In this document: one piece after another, positions 7,132 to 7,852 of the stretch | Layout of the letters: every line of letters begins with the position of its first letter | Position numbering within the stretch: position 1 is the first letter of the stretch | DNA from: Bryobacterales bacterium | GTDB taxonomy: Bacteria; Acidobacteriota; Terriglobia; Bryobacterales; Bryobacteraceae | DNA length: 7,852 nucleotides | Direction: 5' to 3' | Assembly (NCBI GenBank): GCA_025456495.1 | Contig: JALOKO010000158.1 | Span: forward strand, 1-7,852 | Made by a program: the position numbers and the translations under genes | The notes under the pieces: model-generated | What the model was told of the DNA's origin: nothing | The model's input: the letters and a program-made list of their open reading frames with translations, nothing else | Database searches by the model: none

Positions 7132-7210
7132 TAGGGCACGCCTTCGTTGCGGCGGGGAACCTGATTCCCGCATCTATCCAAGTGGTCGCGGGATGACCGC
7201 CGCCCGTTCA

Positions 7211-7273
7211 TCCATAGGAGCCTCCCTGTCACCCACAGGAGCCTCCATGTCATCCACAGGAGATACCATCATC
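7211..7273 (+). repeat. Three-unit 21-bp tandem repeat carrying ribosome-binding sites
   Basis: Units lie at 7211-7231, 7232-7252 and 7253-7273. Units 1 and 2 differ at only three of 21 bases; unit 3 matches in its first ten bases (TCCACAGGAG) and then diverges. Each unit has AGGAG, and units 1 and 2 follow it with CCTCC. Unit 2 has ATG right after this (7247), while unit 1 has CTG at the same place. A weak zeroth unit (7190-7210, about half the bases matching) may exist. The repeat sits across the start of the HMA gene and decides where its translation begins. Confidence 0.7.
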
Positions 7274-7657
7274 GTGTCGGAATCCGAATCGCGTCTGACT
7301 GCAGCCCAAAGCAAGAGGCTGGTAATCGCAGTTTGCCTAAGCGTCGCCCTGCTCACGGCAGGTTCGGTTTGGTGGGGTCTCTCGCATCCCACGCCCGCCT
7401 CCCTGCAAGTGGTGGAACCGTCCAGAACTCCCGGCGGCCCGGCTACCGTCCAGGCCACCATCACCGTGCTGGGCATGACCTGCGAAGGCTGTGCCGCCAC
7501 CATTACCAGCAGCCTGAAAAAGCTGGGCGCTGATAATGTCGTGGTGAATTTAGATCAGAAGTCCGCCGTCGTCACCTTCCGCACCGATAAGCTTTCCCTC
7601 AGCACGGTTCTGGAGAAGATCACCGAACTCGGATATCAGCCGAAGCTGGATAGCTAA
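7247..7657 (+). CDS. Membrane-anchored heavy-metal-associated (HMA) domain protein
   Basis: This is a 136-residue protein. One hydrophobic span (about 25-45, LVIAVCLSVALLTAGSVWW) follows K23-R24, so the N-terminus should be inside and the rest outside the cytoplasm. After a short Pro-rich linker the HMA fold begins (about 70-133) with GMTCEGCA; C79 and C82 form the soft-metal (Cu+, Hg2+, Zn2+) binding pair, and ELGYQP closes the ferredoxin-like fold. Such domains pass metals to pumps or scavenge them. Unlike free MerP or CopZ, this one is tethered. The start 7247 has AGGAG 5 nt upstream. An upstream in-frame ATG at 7193 would add 18 residues through the 21-bp repeat but lacks a ribosome site, and the three differences between units 1 and 2 all change the amino acid, which argues against coding use. 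No metal pump or regulator is visible in the window. Confidence 0.85.
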   Translation: MSSTGDTIIVSESESRLTAAQSKRLVIAVCLSVALLTAGSVWWGLSHPTPASLQVVEPSRTPGGPATVQATITVLGMTCEGCAATITSSLKKLGADNVVVNLDQKSAVVTFRTDKLSLSTVLEKITELGYQPKLDS

Positions 7658-7679
7658 CCCCATCCCGCCGAAGCGATGA

Positions 7680-7685
7680 TATGAT
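7680..7685 (+). promoter_or_regulatory. TATGAT -10-like element before the right-edge gene
   Basis: TATGAT stands 90 bp before the start at 7775 and is the same hexamer seen before the GHL6-like gene. No -35 is recognisable. It lies just after the HMA stop codon, in a 117-bp gap with no hairpin terminator that I can see. Confidence 0.2.
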
Positions 7686-7774
7686 GCAGGCGGTATGCTG
7701 GCATCCCTTTGGCGGCCCCGATCCTGAGGCTGTGGCGATGGCGGCACGGAACCTTCTGGAAAGGATGGGGACGC

Positions 7775-7852
7775 ATGCCAACAGGTTTGCGCTTGCGATG
7801 GCTTTTCGGGCCACTGGCGGCGTTTTCGATCCTCCTCGTTCTGCTGGCGTCC
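7775..7852 (+). CDS. Start of a membrane or secreted protein, cut by the right edge
   Basis: From the ATG at 7775 the frame is open for 26 codons to the window end. AAGGA at 7761-7765 lies 9 nt upstream. The peptide begins with a basic stretch (MPTGLRLRW) and continues into a strong hydrophobic run (LFGPLAAFSILLVLLAS), the form of a signal peptide or first membrane anchor. No domain is visible, so no function can be given. The frame is open upstream to 7686, but no better start with a ribosome site lies there. Confidence 0.5.
   Translation, partial: MPTGLRLRWLFGPLAAFSILLVLLAS

Noticed and set aside
7153..7171. GGGAA-cctga-TTCCC hairpin as a terminator of the Sel1 gene
   Set aside because: The stem is five pairs and is not followed by a T-rich tract, so it is too weak to call.

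Overview
The window is GC-rich bacterial DNA. It holds five complete genes, one gene cut by the left edge and one cut by the right edge. Three genes encode exported hydrolases or epimerase-like proteins, two of them with twin-arginine (Tat) signals. That style fits a soil or aquatic, Gram-negative, polymer-degrading bacterium such as an Acidobacteriota, Planctomycetota or Verrucomicrobiota member. The lineage is an inference from gene content and cannot be settled here.

Layout: (1) On the minus strand, from 650 to the left edge, lies the N-terminal half of an AGE-family (N-acylglucosamine/cellobiose 2-epimerase-like) protein with a Tat signal. (2) Divergent from it, on the plus strand, is a GlpF-type aquaglyceroporin (757-1533), whose best start lies right behind a -10-like hexamer. 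(3) A secreted M61 peptidase with a C-terminal PDZ domain follows (1615-3468). (4) A Tat-exported GHL6-like glycoside hydrolase candidate with a beta-galactosidase-trimerisation-like domain follows (3575-5782). (5) A Sel1-repeat protein with four exact 36-residue repeats, a proline-rich linker and a degenerate C-terminal repeat follows (5959-7083). (6) A small membrane-anchored heavy-metal-associated (HMA) protein (7247-7657) is preceded by a 21-bp tandem repeat carrying its ribosome-binding site. (7) The start of another membrane or secreted protein runs off the right edge (from 7775).

How they may work together: the AGE-like protein and the GHL6-like protein would both act outside the cytoplasm on sugars, with the glycerol channel and the M61 peptidase handling small solutes and peptides. 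Each plus-strand gene is separated from the next by about 80-180 bp and most have their own promoter-like sequences, so this looks like neighbouring single-gene units rather than one operon. I see no tRNA, rRNA, CRISPR array, insertion sequence, phage gene or toxin-antitoxin pair.

I found no convincing wholly new system. The points most worth following are the exported AGE protein, the CxCxxC motif beside the presumed catalytic aspartate of the GHL6-like enzyme, the promoter box shared by two neighbouring genes, the probable leaderless start of the glycerol channel, and the repeated ribosome-binding module ahead of the HMA gene.
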